DNA from: Saprospiraceae bacterium
Lineage (GTDB): Bacteria; Bacteroidota; Bacteroidia; Chitinophagales; Saprospiraceae
DNA: 64,000 bases
Reading direction: 5' to 3'
Assembly: GCA_022841345.1 (NCBI GenBank)
Contig: JALHRR010000003.1
Coordinates: 62,001 to 126,000, forward strand
Shown here: piece by piece, positions 46,598 through 55,927 of the stretch
Layout of the letters: each line of letters begins with the position of its first letter
Numbering within the stretch: position 1 is the first letter of the stretch
Translations under genes and position numbers: made by a program
The notes under the pieces: model-generated
Seen by the model: only the letters and a program-made list of their open reading frames with translations
Database searches by the model: none
What the model was told of the DNA's origin: nothing

Positions 46598-48277
46598 TCA
46601 TTCCACTTTCTTCATCGGCATCTGTCGTCCACTCTGATGCAGAACAAGTCTTATAATTTTATTTTGTTCATCCCGCACAAACTCAATCTCCGCATCTACC
46701 TCTCTGGGATAGAAGCGATCCTTTGCCAAAGGAACCAATTCAAACGGAGGCTGAGCAGTAGCCTGAGCTATTAAACTAGTATTTTCTACAAAAACCCGGA
46801 TAGCGAATGACTCCTGCAATTCATACTTTCCGATATACTGTAGCAGCTCTTCAGGGCTGATTTTGAACTCCTTTTTTTCTACCGCTATATCTTCAATTCT
46901 TGTCCAGATTTGGGCCTCTCTTGTACCTGTTTTGAAACTGAGATTATCTACAACACCCTGCTCATTTCTGTTGAAAGTTATCCTGGAATCTGAACCGGTA
47001 AAAAACACTTTATCCTTGTCCATGAATTTGAGATGAAATTCTGCCCCACGTCCGCGTTGAGAAAACAGGGAATCATTTCTCACAAAAATTCTGCGCTTCT
47101 CAGCCACATCATTTGTAAATAATCCAACATATTGAGAAAAAATCTTTGGCTCCACTCTGATCTCTGTATATTCAAATGGTTTATCAATAGCTACAGCTCC
47201 CATTTGTACAGTTAAAGAAGGAGGCTGTCCTTCTGAATTGCTAAATCCAATAACATACACATCTTCGGCAGGAAAATAAATTCCATTACTCAGAAAGCCG
47301 TTGATTCCTCCACTGTGTTCAATTGTTTTGCTTCCATCCAGATCGCCCAGGATCAATCCATAGGCATAGTTGGTTTTTTTACCATTGTTCAGCGTGGCAG
47401 GGATTAAGGCCTTTTCAAGTGATGCTTTTGAAATCACTTTTCCCGACATAAGGGCATTATTCCAGATTAACATATCATCTACAGTAGATAAAATGGAGCC
47501 CGCAGCATAAGGCTGAGTCATACTAAGATAGGGTGCATTGATTACACCTTCATCCCGCATCGCATATCCCTGGGCCCGGTTGGGAATAATGGTCCGGGCA
47601 TCGTCATAATAAGAATGCTTCATACCAAGAGGTTCGAAAATATTCTTCTGTAAGTATTCTTCATAGGTCATTCCTGAAACTTTCTCGATAATGTATCCCA
47701 GCAGGATATATCCTGAATTATTATACCTCCATTCTTCACCTGGAAGAAAGTTCATAGGTTCATTTTTAAAATAATCAACCAGAGCAGACACAGTAAAATC
47801 CTTTTTGCGGATTTCATCATCCCAGCCAGCCATGTCTGTATAACTTTGAATTCCGGAAGTATGATAGATCAGATGCGAAACTGTAATCCGGTTTCCATGG
47901 GTCGGATAATCAGGGATAAATTTGGTGATTTCATCATCCGCACTGATCTTACCCTGCTCTATCAATTGCATAATTGAAACCGCAGTAAATTGCTTGGTGA
48001 TAGAACCTATTCTGAACACATGCTCTGGTTTGAGATCAATATTGTGTTCCAGGTTTGCCTTCCCAATGGCTCTGCGATAAATGGCTTTTCCATTTTTTGC
48101 AATCAGTATAGCCATTCCGGGTCCATCCGGTTTGACTTCAGCTTCAAACAAACTATCGAATGCCATGGCATACTTGTCCGGTTTGTTAGTTTTTGAAGGA
48201 TTCTTTTTTTGGGCAACAGCAATTGATGAAGCTCCCATTACAAAAATGATGACGAGAAGAATAGATTTTGTTTTCAT
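46598..48277 (-). CDS. Class C beta-lactamase-family serine hydrolase
   Basis: A 559-residue exported hydrolase: signal peptide (about 1-22), then the penicillin-recognising enzyme fold. The nucleophile motif is SITK at 92-95 in FRIGSITKQFTAVS, the YxN element is near 185-187 in WRYNNSGYILLGYI, and HSGGINGFL near 320 replaces the KTG motif. A C-terminal beta domain (about 380-559) follows, as in many AmpC-like D-aminopeptidases and esterases. Family members hydrolyse esters, D-amino acid peptides or beta-lactams; this one is probably not a resistance enzyme. The frame opens at 48313, but ATG 48277 starts the signal peptide. Confidence 0.85.
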   Translation of the reverse strand: MKTKSILLVIIFVMGASSIAVAQKKNPSKTNKPDKYAMAFDSLFEAEVKPDGPGMAILIAKNGKAIYRRAIGKANLEHNIDLKPEHVFRIGSITKQFTAVSIMQLIEQGKISADDEITKFIPDYPTHGNRITVSHLIYHTSGIQSYTDMAGWDDEIRKKDFTVSALVDYFKNEPMNFLPGEEWRYNNSGYILLGYIIEKVSGMTYEEYLQKNIFEPLGMKHSYYDDARTIIPNRAQGYAMRDEGVINAPYLSMTQPYAAGSILSTVDDMLIWNNALMSGKVISKASLEKALIPATLNNGKKTNYAYGLILGDLDGSKTIEHSGGINGFLSNGIYFPAEDVYVIGFSNSEGQPPSLTVQMGAVAIDKPFEYTEIRVEPKIFSQYVGLFTNDVAEKRRIFVRNDSLFSQRGRGAEFHLKFMDKDKVFFTGSDSRITFNRNEQGVVDNLSFKTGTREAQIWTRIEDIAVEKKEFKISPEELLQYIGKYELQESFAIRVFVENTSLIAQATAQPPFELVPLAKDRFYPREVDAEIEFVRDEQNKIIRLVLHQSGRQMPMKKVE

Positions 48278-48811
48278 ATGAACTCTTTTATGGTCTAGGA
48301 TGACACAAATCAAAGGAAAGTTACAGATGCTTACAATTTTATTGGCCTCAATACAGCATTTTATGGATTAAAGTGATGCATTTGAGGTTTGAACTTGATT
48401 TGGTGATATTGTATACGAAATCCTTTGTGCTGTTCCAGGGCTATTAAAATTAGTCAAAAAGTATTAAAAAGTGTAAAAAATTGTATGGGGAGATGGGTTT
48501 GAATTCATACAATCCCAGTCAACAATCATTATGAATTTAATACATTCAGGGTTATTACCATTGAAGATTCATGCTATACTTATTAAATCATAATCACCTG
48601 ATTCTCTCATTAATATGAGAAATGAAAATATAGACTTCAGAATGGGAAGCTTGATTGCGGGCATAATTTTTGAACGTTCTGTTTTGCAATTAATGTGTAC
48701 TGTACAAAGTAAAAAAGTCTGGAAAAGGAACTGGAACCAAAAGTCCCTTTGAATTGCTTTTGGGAATTAGGTGATGCTTGCTTACATTGTTAATTAATTA
48801 TACTGTTCATT
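48278..48811. other. Divergent intergenic region upstream of the hybrid sensor kinase
   Basis: About 530 AT-rich bases with no gene. It contains the phased AAAAAGTGTA repeats at 48446-48485 and a short palindrome TGTAC-T-GTACA (48696-48706), followed by AAAAAAGTCT, a possible weak further copy. No clear TAnnTTTG box was found for either direction. Confidence 0.5.
48446..48485 (+). repeat. Four phased 10-bp direct repeats (AAAAAGTGTA type)
   Basis: Consecutive decamers AAAATTAGTC, AAAAAGTATT, AAAAAGTGTA and AAAAATTGTA, each starting exactly 10 bases after the previous. Ten-base tandem sites are typical for OmpR-family regulators. Copies also occur near 63268-63288 and 63950-63969. Confidence 0.6.
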
Positions 48812-51800
48812 TTGCACTTTAAGGCTATTATATTCATTTTGATCTGCGTCTCTGCGCTGAACTTTGTTCCGGCGTTTGGACAGGAGGGCAAAGTCAGATT
48901 TGAGCGAATCAATCTGGAACACGGTTTGATTCAGGGCCATATTTTTGATATTGTTGAGGACAGTTTTGGATTTATATGGTTTTGTACAGGAGGTGGACTT
49001 GCACGCTATGATGGCCACACTTTCAAAAACTATACGCATGAAATGTTTGACTCGAGCAGCATTTCTTCTGATTGGATCACCAGTGGAATCATAGATAAAA
49101 ACCACAAAATGTGGCTGGGAACCCGTCAGGGGCTCAATGAAATGGACCTGAAATCAGGCAAATTTATCAGATATAAAAACATCCCCTCAGATCCTTCCTC
49201 CTTGGGGCACAATATGATCCGCTCTGTATTTGAAGATTCAGATGGAGACATTTTAGTTTCACATCCGGCAGGAGTTGATATTATTAACCCAAACAGTAAA
49301 AAATTACAAAGCATATTCATTGCCGGGCTTCAGAGTAACCGATATGACACAAAGTTTTTCCAGGAAAAGAGCGGGCGGATTTGGCTAAGTTCATCCTCCG
49401 GTTTGTATTTGATTGATAAGAAATCAAGAAAATACCAACATTATCTCCTGGAGTCAGATGCTATTTGGCCTGCAATAATGCAGACAACTTTTGAATTTAT
49501 AGAGTTACCGGATGGCAGATTATGGATCGGAACAGCAAGAGGCATTTATGAGTATCAGGAACACAAAAATCAGTTCAAATCCATAAAACTGAATCCTTTT
49601 CTGGACCAAACAGAGGTCAGGGTATTTATGATTGACAAGGATCAAAAACTATGGATTGGTACCATTGACGAAGGTTTGTATTGTTATGATCTTCTTACAA
49701 ATAAAATAATTCGTCAATTCAAATATAAAGCGACTGAACCGGACGGTATCAGCAATAATTACATCTATTCGCTTGAACAGGACAAATGGGGCAATATCTG
49801 GATTGGAACATTCAATGGAATCAACAAAATACACCCCGCTGCTGAAAAATTTCCGTTTTATCAGAATGCAGATGGGCTTGACAATTTCTTCAATTTTGTT
49901 CTTAAATTATATGAAGACAAACAGGGGAATGTGTGGACCAACACAATGTCCGGAATATTCAGGTTGAATAAGGGCAATGGACCGGGTGTCCAGGCATTTA
50001 AACCTCCAATTGTTCCCCATGACGATTACACCTCGGTTGGCGATTTTCAGGAGTATGAGGGTGAGATTTGGTTTATTGCGAAAGAACACGGACTTGTACG
50101 CGGCAATCCTGAGACCCGGAATTGTCAGGTTGTACAAAACCGGAACTACTTCAATAATGCTAATCTGCATCAAATATACATGGTCAGTGAGTTTCCGGAT
50201 GTTTTCTGGATTACTACCAATAAAGGCCTTTGTAAATATTATCTGAAAACGAAGAAATCTGAATGGTTTTTGCCCTCAGCATTTCAAAAGAATTTGGCGG
50301 ACGACATCGTCAATCTCATTACAAGTGACCACAACAGACTGTTTTGGATCTCGGGGCATGAAGGAAAAATTTATTCTTTCGACCCTCACAAGAATGAGTT
50401 TAAGACTTTTCTTCCGAAAAAAGATGAAATAGCCAACACCCAAATTATGGGAATTGCTGCAAATCAGTACGGGGTTTTTATTGGCAACAAACAAGGGCTT
50501 TACCGTGTAAATCCTGAGAAGGCAGAATGGAAATTTTATAACCGCAGCTCAGGAATGAAACAGGATGATGTACACGCACTACAATCTGACAAATCAGATA
50601 ATCTTTGGTTGACTTCTCTTAATTATTTGATCAAATTTGACCCCCGGACAGAAAAATTTATCAGTTACAATATTCTCGGTTCTATCAAGGAAAGCGCTAC
50701 TTATTCCACATATCAATCTGAAAAGGGGAAACTGTACTTCGGAGGCTCGAATGGTTTTATTGCATTTTATCCATTTGACATCAAAATGGATAGCTTATCG
50801 CCCAAACCTGTATTAACGGATATCAAAGTTTTGAATGAACCCTACCAAACTGATCTGAGCCCCGAGTACCTGACTGAGCTGAAACTGGGATACAAGGATA
50901 AGGTTTTTACGCTGAACTACGCAGGTTTGCACATGACGAGGCCTCAGGACAATATCTACAGATACAAGCTGGAAGGATTTGACAAAGACTGGCAGGAGGC
51001 CGGAAATAAAAGAGATGTTACTTATACCAATCTTAACCCGGGGATTTACACATTTTATCTGCAATCTGCCAATGGAGACGGGGTCTGGAGCAAGGAGACG
51101 GAAATGTTAAAAGTCATTGTAGGAGCGCCTTACTGGCAAACCAACTGGTTCTATTTATTGGTATTGCTGGTGTTTTCCAGTCTTGCATTTGTATTTATTG
51201 ACAGTCGCAAGCAATCAAGACGACTCGCTCAGGAAAAAGAAGTTGCTGAAAAATCTGCTCATTATAAATCTCTTTTTCTGGCCAACATGAGCCATGAAAT
51301 AAGAACTCCGATGAATGCCATTCTGGGAATGAGTAAGCTCATGTTTGATACACAGCTGGATGAAAAACAAAAAGAATATGCGGCTATAATCAGGGAATCT
51401 GCAGAGAATTTGTTGGTAATTATCAATGATATTCTGGATCATTCCAAGATTGAATCCGGAAAATATACATTCCAGAAGAAACCATTTGAAATGGATATTC
51501 TTGTAAGACAGCTTCGTACTATTTTTCAATACAAGGCTGAGGAAAAAGGGTTGGAGTTTATCATAGAAACTGATCCTGCAATTCCTTCAAGATTGAAAGG
51601 AGATCCCATCAGGCTCAATCAGATTCTGATCAATCTGATCAGCAATGCTATTAAGTTTACCGAAAGTGGGCGGATAGTCTTAAGAATTATTCCCGCGCAG
51701 ATCCAGCATGACAAGTGCTTCCTGAAATTTATAGTAGAGGATACAGGCAAGGGAATTCCGGAAGAAAAACTGGATAAAATCTTTGAAAGCTTTGCTCAGG

Positions 51801-52393
51801 TAAAAGGACCCCTTGATGATACTATCTCAGGTACAGGATTGGGGCTGGCAATCGCCCGACAATTGGTGGAACAACAGGGGGGGAATATCAACGTAATCAG
51901 TGTTCCTGGACAGGGAACAATTTTTACAGTACAGCTAAACTTTGAAATCGCTACAGCTGAAAAAGAGCCGGTGGCAGCTTTGCCTGAAACAGATTTTCTT
52001 TTTGGAAATTTAAATGTCTTGTTGGTAGAAGATACTTTGTTCAATCAATTTTTGGCAATAGAAGTGCTGAAAAAAAGCATACCGGAAATACGGATCGATG
52101 TTGCAGACAATGGTCGTGTAGCTTTGGAGAAAGTTCAACAGCAGGGTTACGATTTGATTTTGATGGATGTAAAAATGCCGGTCATGGATGGCTATGAAGC
52201 TACAAAACATATTCGTCAATTAGCAGATCCGGACAAACGCAATATTCCTATCCTGGGACTCACCGCCAATGCCATTCAGGAGCAACTGGATCAGTGTATT
52301 GCTTCCGGAATGAATGATGTTATAACAAAACCGCTGGATGGGGAGGAGTTAATCAGTAAAATATTCAGTCTTATCAAACCTGCCAACACATGA
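48812..52393 (+). CDS. Hybrid two-component sensor (propeller - Y_Y_Y - HisKA - HATPase - REC)
   Basis: A 1193-residue hybrid sensor. A signal-like N-terminus precedes a periplasmic two-component-regulator propeller (about 25-690) with repeated WIGT/GLY motifs, for example KLWIGTIDEGLYCYD, and a Y_Y_Y domain (about 700-770) with YRYKLEGFDKDWQEAG. A transmembrane helix lies near 775-797. HisKA has phospho-acceptor His828 in NMSHEIRTPMNAILG, then the ATPase (ISNAIKFTES, GTGLGLAIARQL), and a receiver domain with Asp1119 in DLILMDVKMPVMDGYEA. No DNA-binding output domain is present; phosphate probably passes to the adjacent HPt. The start is TTG at 48812, since a stop lies just upstream. Confidence 0.92.
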   Translation: MHFKAIIFILICVSALNFVPAFGQEGKVRFERINLEHGLIQGHIFDIVEDSFGFIWFCTGGGLARYDGHTFKNYTHEMFDSSSISSDWITSGIIDKNHKMWLGTRQGLNEMDLKSGKFIRYKNIPSDPSSLGHNMIRSVFEDSDGDILVSHPAGVDIINPNSKKLQSIFIAGLQSNRYDTKFFQEKSGRIWLSSSSGLYLIDKKSRKYQHYLLESDAIWPAIMQTTFEFIELPDGRLWIGTARGIYEYQEHKNQFKSIKLNPFLDQTEVRVFMIDKDQKLWIGTIDEGLYCYDLLTNKIIRQFKYKATEPDGISNNYIYSLEQDKWGNIWIGTFNGINKIHPAAEKFPFYQNADGLDNFFNFVLKLYEDKQGNVWTNTMSGIFRLNKGNGPGVQAFKPPIVPHDDYTSVGDFQEYEGEIWFIAKEHGLVRGNPETRNCQVVQNRNYFNNANLHQIYMVSEFPDVFWITTNKGLCKYYLKTKKSEWFLPSAFQKNLADDIVNLITSDHNRLFWISGHEGKIYSFDPHKNEFKTFLPKKDEIANTQIMGIAANQYGVFIGNKQGLYRVNPEKAEWKFYNRSSGMKQDDVHALQSDKSDNLWLTSLNYLIKFDPRTEKFISYNILGSIKESATYSTYQSEKGKLYFGGSNGFIAFYPFDIKMDSLSPKPVLTDIKVLNEPYQTDLSPEYLTELKLGYKDKVFTLNYAGLHMTRPQDNIYRYKLEGFDKDWQEAGNKRDVTYTNLNPGIYTFYLQSANGDGVWSKETEMLKVIVGAPYWQTNWFYLLVLLVFSSLAFVFIDSRKQSRRLAQEKEVAEKSAHYKSLFLANMSHEIRTPMNAILGMSKLMFDTQLDEKQKEYAAIIRESAENLLVIINDILDHSKIESGKYTFQKKPFEMDILVRQLRTIFQYKAEEKGLEFIIETDPAIPSRLKGDPIRLNQILINLISNAIKFTESGRIVLRIIPAQIQHDKCFLKFIVEDTGKGIPEEKLDKIFESFAQVKGPLDDTISGTGLGLAIARQLVEQQGGNINVISVPGQGTIFTVQLNFEIATAEKEPVAALPETDFLFGNLNVLLVEDTLFNQFLAIEVLKKSIPEIRIDVADNGRVALEKVQQQGYDLILMDVKMPVMDGYEATKHIRQLADPDKRNIPILGLTANAIQEQLDQCIASGMNDVITKPLDGEELISKIFSLIKPANT

Positions 52394-52725
52394 TGAATCT
52401 GGATTATTTGCAGAAATTGATGGGCGGAGATCCTGAAAAAGTGAAGCAGTTTTTGGGAATTTTTGCAATGGAGGTCCCCAGACAATTGCAGGAATTAAGA
52501 TCGGCAATCTCTTCTCAGTCATGGGAAGAAGCGAGTATTACAGCTCATAGTATGAAAAGCCAGCTAAGATATTTAAGTCTTGACGCATTGGCACAATTGG
52601 CTCAGCAAATCGAAAATGAAACTGATCAATCGGGACATTCCAGTTCCATTGAAGCCCTGCTTATAGAGCTTGAGCAACAACTGCAAATTGTACTGAAAGA
52701 GGTGGAGCTTAAATTAGCAGAATGA
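52390..52725 (+). CDS. HPt (histidine phosphotransfer) domain protein
   Basis: A 111-residue all-helical protein: LQKLMGGDPEKVKQFLGIF, ITAHSMKSQLRYL with the phospho-accepting His53, and a helical C-terminus. It carries phosphate from the receiver of the hybrid kinase to another response regulator. The start ATG overlaps the kinase stop codon (ATGA), so the two are made together. The response regulator at 62449-63138 is the nearest candidate partner, 10 kb away (inference). Confidence 0.85.
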   Translation: MMNLDYLQKLMGGDPEKVKQFLGIFAMEVPRQLQELRSAISSQSWEEASITAHSMKSQLRYLSLDALAQLAQQIENETDQSGHSSSIEALLIELEQQLQIVLKEVELKLAE

Positions 52726-52738
52726 ATAACAGCATTAT

Positions 52739-55700
52739 TCATTTCTGTATGATCAGCTTTCCATGCATAATTCCTCCGGCTCCCTCGGCTGTGATCAGAT
52801 AAAAGCCACTCGACAATTGATCTGTTTGCAATAGGATATCATATCCCAAATCCTGAATTTTCTGTTTATAAAGTACCTGCGCATTAAGGTCAAAAATCCT
52901 TACTGTGCCTGGTCCCTCCAATGTGTTATTGGTGCTTATGATACAATTATCAGATGCCGGATTGGGTGTGATGATCAGCTTAGGATGCGACTCAGCAATG
53001 AATTCTTCTGTTGTTGAAATAACATCTTCAAGCATTTTGGTACTCACCGTATTGGTAGTAACGGTTCTGGTCTTATCAAAAATGATATTAGCGTTATTTG
53101 AAAAATTAAAATCAAGATTGTTATCCTTCCTGATTCTGATGGCAAAGCTAAGGAAACCCTGACTGCGCTGATCCTCCATTGAATTTGGGGCTAAATTCAT
53201 GTTGTCAAAAAAGACTCTTAATATCCCTGAAGGGAGCAGTTCCCATTTGCTGATTTCATGACTGGAACCTACTATTCTGATGGATTTAAAGTCAAGCACA
53301 GTTGGAAGTGCATCTGAAATTTGGACACTATTGACCACATGGTCAAATGGATTTTGAAAGCGAATGGTGTACTCCAGTTCTTTTCCTTCCAGCATCTCCT
53401 CCACAGTCATTCCTTCAGCAGGAAAAACGCTCTTCTGATTGGGAATGAAGGTACTTACAATTGAATCCTGAATTAAAAAATGATTGTCAGCCATCGCAAT
53501 ATCAGTATGGGATGGATGGATACTTGCAGCCATTGTGATCAATGCTCCATCAGTCATAGTCGAAGACAATTTACCCTCAACTAGAATTTGATTTTTGCCT
53601 GATATGGGCAGCTCTTCAAAATGCCAGACAATGCTATCAGCACCCACTAATTCAGAAGGAGGAGGAGATGAATTGATAAAAGCAAATTCTGGATCCAATC
53701 TCAATCCTACAGATCCTGACATCGGGATAGTCCCGAGATTCTGATAGATTAAGTTGGCTGTTAATTCTCTTCCTGCTCTCGGTTGTATGTTGAATTTTCC
53801 ACTGATTTTACCGTCCGTTATATTTGGGTGAAAACGCACTGCGAAGTCATATTTCTCAATGCTGTCATTAGTGATAAAAAAAGGTGGTTCTACGCTTTCT
53901 ATATATTCTGATAAGATATTAGGTCTGATTGTATCATCAGATTCAAATGTAGGTCTGATCTCAAATTGGCCATCCTGATTGCTCAATGAGAAGTAGTTTT
54001 TTTGCGGTTTCTCTGCAGTACTTACCATAATCTGAATATCAGGCATGTTTGCCTCCGCCGAGTCTTTTATTCCATTCCCATTGAGATCATGAAATATAGA
54101 ACCCTTTGCAAAATGCCCTTTGAATCGTGGCATCTTAGATTTAAATACACCCCCACCTGACTCGCTTCCAATATAGACAGTATCATTTACAATTGTAAGC
54201 GCTTCATTTAAGTTTGGCAAATCTACATGCTCCCAGCTGGAGCAATTATCAAGAGAATAATATAAACCAGAATAAATGGTTTGTATGTAATATATACCAT
54301 TGTATTCCCACATTTTTTTATTTGAATATTTGGTACCATCATTGAAATTATTTGGTAATCCATCTCTGGAGAACTGCCAGTTGTAACCATCAGCTGAACT
54401 ATATAAAGAAGAATGAAAATTAGGATTAGATACAAAGATTCGATCGCCAACAACGTGTAATAAAAAAAATTGAAATGGGGCATCTGCATTTTCCCAACTC
54501 AATCCATAATCGGAAGAAACTATTATTTTTCCCGGACTTTCCCATGTCCAGATTTGATCCCGGAATATTACTGGAGAAATTAAAGGTTTAGTTATAGGTT
54601 TCCAAGTAGAACCAAAATCTGTACTTATGAAATAACGATCATTTCCTTCTATATAAATATTATCCTCGATCCAGGAAATTTTGTCTATTTCTGCAATATG
54701 ATTAAAGGGAATGTTTAATGTATCCCAACTAATTGCATTGTTTGTTGAGATAAGTACTTTACCTATTTTTGAGTCCAAATAAAGTAGTTTTTCTGATTTA
54801 CTTATTGAAAACTTGAAGGACGGAGAATCCGATGCCGGAAGGCCGGAAGAACTCCATACACCAGAGCGCATATCTAGTTTATGGAGACTATTATTTGATT
54901 TTAATTGTGCCCACAAATGGTATTGACCTGCCAATAAATGAAGTGTCCTGGAAGATTTAAGACCTTCATTAGCAGGTAGATAGGTATTATTTATGTCATC
55001 AAATAAAATGCATGCGGTTTTATCAGAGAATAAAAGAAATTGATTTTGAGCCAGGCAAAAGGTTTTATATGAGGCATCCAACTGAATACTTTCCCAGCTT
55101 TGTCCCCCATTATCAGTATATCTGAGCCATTGACCACTATGGAAATAGACCTTATTATCTTTCCTTACAAAATCGGTATTTAAAGAGCCTGCTACTCCGT
55201 GAACATTCCATGTCTCTCCTTGATTTGAACTTGAATATAAAAAGTTTGCACCTAAGGCAAGTATATTATTACCATCAAAATGTACATCATAAATTACTGC
55301 AGATGGGGGAGCATTCCAGGTGTGATTCCATTTACCCAATTGAGGATTAAATTCAAATATTTTGTCCTCAATTCTTCCAAAGATTTTATCATCTGCAGAA
55401 AATAATGAATTCAAGGGTATACCGTCGTAAGATATCAGCTTCCAGCTTTGACCATCGGTTTGAGATATGTAAAGCTTTTCTCCTGCTTTGAAATAAATGC
55501 CGTGAGAACAAAGCATAACCTGATTGTTATTATGATATGCATCATTTGGTACAGACGCATTGAACCAGGAGTCACCATTATCTGCACTGAGAATAAATTG
55601 AATCTCTATTGGCTTATCCGGGCCTAAATTTATTTCACGGTAAATAGAGAGCCTGTTTTCAGTGACAACAATTTTGCCGGACGGAGTCGAATTAATGAGC

Positions 55701-55885
55701 TCCCAGGTCTGTCCACCACCGTTCCTATACAATTGAAAATCATCATACAGAAAAGCAAAATCTTTATTATAGTATGTGGTATAAGTTCCAAGACCTTCAG
55801 GCCCGCCGGTATGTTCCCAATTAAATTGAGAAAAGACAGAAGTGGATAGACACAATAAGCCGAAATACAAGTAGAGTATTTTCAT
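52739..55885 (-). CDS. Secreted propeller protein with T9SS sorting domain (tandem paralogue 1)
   Basis: About 1048 residues from MKILYLYFGLLCLSTSVFS (an upstream ATG at 55921 would add 12). After the signal peptide comes a long beta-propeller with many Asp-box-like SxDxGxxW motifs (ISTDFGSTWKPI, VSSDYGLSWENA) of BNR/VPS10-like type. Then an SdrD-B-like domain (KGSIFHDLNGNGIKD), a DUF11/DUF7619-like domain (GKELEYTIRFQNPFDHVVNS) and a C-terminal T9SS type A sorting domain (ITPNPASDNCIIS, IMHGKLIIQK). It is probably secreted and surface-attached by the type IX system. The gene ends 13 bases from the convergent HPt gene. The function is unknown. Confidence 0.85.
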   Translation of the reverse strand: MKILYLYFGLLCLSTSVFSQFNWEHTGGPEGLGTYTTYYNKDFAFLYDDFQLYRNGGGQTWELINSTPSGKIVVTENRLSIYREINLGPDKPIEIQFILSADNGDSWFNASVPNDAYHNNNQVMLCSHGIYFKAGEKLYISQTDGQSWKLISYDGIPLNSLFSADDKIFGRIEDKIFEFNPQLGKWNHTWNAPPSAVIYDVHFDGNNILALGANFLYSSSNQGETWNVHGVAGSLNTDFVRKDNKVYFHSGQWLRYTDNGGQSWESIQLDASYKTFCLAQNQFLLFSDKTACILFDDINNTYLPANEGLKSSRTLHLLAGQYHLWAQLKSNNSLHKLDMRSGVWSSSGLPASDSPSFKFSISKSEKLLYLDSKIGKVLISTNNAISWDTLNIPFNHIAEIDKISWIEDNIYIEGNDRYFISTDFGSTWKPITKPLISPVIFRDQIWTWESPGKIIVSSDYGLSWENADAPFQFFLLHVVGDRIFVSNPNFHSSLYSSADGYNWQFSRDGLPNNFNDGTKYSNKKMWEYNGIYYIQTIYSGLYYSLDNCSSWEHVDLPNLNEALTIVNDTVYIGSESGGGVFKSKMPRFKGHFAKGSIFHDLNGNGIKDSAEANMPDIQIMVSTAEKPQKNYFSLSNQDGQFEIRPTFESDDTIRPNILSEYIESVEPPFFITNDSIEKYDFAVRFHPNITDGKISGKFNIQPRAGRELTANLIYQNLGTIPMSGSVGLRLDPEFAFINSSPPPSELVGADSIVWHFEELPISGKNQILVEGKLSSTMTDGALITMAASIHPSHTDIAMADNHFLIQDSIVSTFIPNQKSVFPAEGMTVEEMLEGKELEYTIRFQNPFDHVVNSVQISDALPTVLDFKSIRIVGSSHEISKWELLPSGILRVFFDNMNLAPNSMEDQRSQGFLSFAIRIRKDNNLDFNFSNNANIIFDKTRTVTTNTVSTKMLEDVISTTEEFIAESHPKLIITPNPASDNCIISTNNTLEGPGTVRIFDLNAQVLYKQKIQDLGYDILLQTDQLSSGFYLITAEGAGGIMHGKLIIQK

Positions 55886-55927
55886 CACTTTTGATTTAAA
55901 GGCAAAGCAGTAAGTGGCCATACCTGT

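Noticed and set aside
46598-48277. Antibiotic-resistance beta-lactamase
   Set aside because: The S-x-x-K and YxN motifs are shared with many esterases and D-peptidases, the KTG motif is replaced by HSGG, and the extra C-terminal domain fits general serine hydrolases.
48486-48530. tRNA-like stem and loop in the spacer before the hybrid kinase
   Set aside because: A GGTTTGAATTC string resembles a T loop, but no cloverleaf or acceptor stem can be formed.
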